This document shows, piece after piece, positions 58,260 to 64,000 of a DNA stretch of 64,000 nt. How positions within the stretch are numbered: the first letter of the stretch is position 1; the number at the start of each line of letters is the position of its first letter. The DNA is from Salarias fasciatus (lineage: Eukaryota > Chordata > Actinopteri > Blenniiformes > Blenniidae). The stretch covers positions 21,445,431 to 21,509,430 of the forward strand of contig NC_043754.1 of assembly GCF_902148845.1 (NCBI RefSeq), given 5' to 3'. Position numbers and translations under genes: made by a program. The notes under the pieces were generated by a model that was not told where the DNA came from, did not search any database, and saw nothing but the letters and a program-made list of their open reading frames with translations.

Positions 58260-59720
58260 CAACATAAGCACAAGGTTATGGGAAAAAGTCTAATAAGGAG
58301 CCCCTCTCACTACCAGGCGTGTTGCAGCTGGAAGATATCTAAAGCATGTAGGACACCGGCCCTCGAGAATCAGTGTTTGAGCCCAGACCAACATAAATTG
58401 AGATGACTTTCTGTCGAGATTTTTGTCGAGATTCTACAAATCAGCCACTCGGTGGCGCTAAAGTACATTGATCGTTCACATCAACCTTGACACGCTACTT
58501 TCGCACGAAGAAGAAACGCGGCCGTCTGATTGGTTATTGCTAGGGGACAGGGCAGCCGTTACCTCTACATCCTCAATTCAGGGCAAAAGGGAGCAGTCTG
58601 TCGTCTTTCCATCAACAAATGTAAAGATTTTACGTCGCTGCGGCTGCACCCCGGGGCGTTTCCACCTGTTTTGAAGCAGATAACCCGACGGAGAATGTGT
58701 TAAGATGTAGCCCGTGTCTGTGGTGCTCTGTTTAGTCAGGTGTGACACACGAAGTCTCCGGGGAGGTGAGTGCTAATGCCAGCAAGCTAGCAACCCTGAC
58801 ACGTTCACCTTAATTTGTTAATTTTCTTAATTAAAACACCATGGGCTGTTCCGTGCGCGTACGGCGTGACACACAGGCGTGTTTTGCCTGCAGTAGCTCC
58901 TGTCATGTCTGCTCTCGGCCTGGCGGCTTGTGTGTTTTGGCTGCTGATGCTGGGCCTCCTGTGTGCACAGCTTTAGATAAACATGCAGCAGATGAGCAGG
59001 TTTTACTGATGCACTGAACCCTAATATTTGTGTCATATTATGTTAAAAGGATGTTATATCCTCACATAGCGGATCGTAATGTTTTAACCAGAGCTGCAAA
59101 CAGTGAAAACGGTAAATATTCTGGTTGTTTTGCTTTATTCTTTAAATATAAACCAGTTTGAAAAGTTCAGGACAATTTGTAAAATGTAAATGAAATGTAA
59201 TGCAACATTTTGCAAACCTCGGAATCACAATTCAAACATTTGGATATTCAAAATAAAACATTTCATGAGAAATATTTTCTTATTTTGAATTGTTTGACTG
59301 GAACTCATTGCCTAAATTATCTTTTAAAATAGGTAGTTGTACTTGTAACTAACCTTTGATTACTATGGTATTGGTTGAGTAAATTGTAAAAAGACATATA
59401 TTGTGAATTAATGTAAACACTGATTACTCCTTGCAAATATAAACATCCGTCATGTTTCCTTGTTCAGGTGTTAATTGGAGCTGGGAATAATGATTATCCT
59501 GTGTGGATTATTCAGTAGTTTTTTTTTATTATTGATCATAAATTGCTTTGAATCAGTGGAAACGGTTTTTGCAGAACAGAAATGCTGTTCTTACACTGCT
59601 GAATTCGTGTGACTCAGTAGTGCTGGATTCCAAAATATCGCTGTAATACTAACAGCACTTTTCTTTTCAGACCTGTTGTCTTGAATCGGCACCAAGATCA
59701 ACGACTTCAAACTGGCTGAA

Positions 59721-63989
<4,269 letters not shown>

Positions 63990-64000
63990 TGAAATCAACA

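Larger units (their letters stand above)
56234..59720. other. Divergent THAP-trim37 intergenic and trim37 leader
   Basis: Head-to-head gap. It contains a (TCAA)n patch near 56660-56697, T-rich AT sequence at 57150-57240, (AAT)n at 58064-58124 and two copies of a roughly 50 bp segment (56243-56295 and 58212-58259). Candidate trim37 non-coding exons are one ending at the GGGGAG|GTGAGT donor (58765) and one from 59671 to the start codon. An ATG-led exon-like stretch at 57993-58020 ends in a GTAAGC donor. Confidence 0.45.

Noticed and set aside
58209-58406. 65-codon plus frame sharing RPIQD with a frame at 56243
   Set aside because: The shared residues come from the duplicated non-coding promoter segment.

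Overview
The window reads as nuclear DNA from a ray-finned (teleost) fish. It has small spliced vertebrate genes with many introns of 80-150 bp, very abundant (CA)n/(GT)n arrays, fish-type SINE copies, hAT-type miniature elements and decayed LINE pieces. No bacterial features, CRISPR array, tRNA or rRNA gene was seen, and nothing was recognised as a retrovirus, LTR element or Polinton.

Layout. 1-7 kb is non-coding, with a degenerate minisatellite at about 4.93-6.13 kb. A single-exon C11orf87 homologue lies on the minus strand at 7934-8380, with its likely 3' UTR to the left and a CpG-rich 5' region to the right. 8.4-20 kb is a gene-poor stretch holding SINEs, microsatellites, a tandem duplication and a telomere-like G-rich element. 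Three plus-strand genes follow: psmg1 (20034-26902), ccdc15 (28414-32387) and slc37a2 (33862-41117). pou2f3 (42310-51120, minus) lies tail to tail with slc37a2. Then come a LINE relic, a complete 980 bp hAT-type miniature element with a perfect 8 bp target duplication, and a minus-strand THAP-domain gene (54223-56233). The last gene, trim37 (59721 onward, plus), diverges from the THAP gene and runs off the right edge.

The genes do not form one pathway. Their products are a neuronal membrane protein, a proteasome assembly chaperone, a centriole-associated coiled-coil protein, a sugar-phosphate antiporter, an octamer-binding transcription factor, a THAP zinc-finger protein with a P-element transposase-like tail, and a RING/B-box ubiquitin ligase. 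From memory of the human map, CCDC15, SLC37A2, POU2F3 and C11orf87 all lie on 11q, while PSMG1 (21q) and TRIM37 (17q) do not, so this block appears to be rearranged relative to mammals.

The exon chains given for psmg1, ccdc15, slc37a2, pou2f3, the THAP gene and trim37 were assembled by hand from GT/AG sites, and every reading-frame phase closes. The most interesting signals are: octamer motifs clustered in pou2f3, one coinciding with its predicted start codon; matched (UG)33 and (CA)34 arrays flanking two pou2f3 exons; a (TG)17 tract in place of the usual polypyrimidine tract at an slc37a2 acceptor; the THAP/P-element-tail fusion; and a roughly 50 bp duplicated segment with YY1-like motifs near both the THAP and trim37 promoters.
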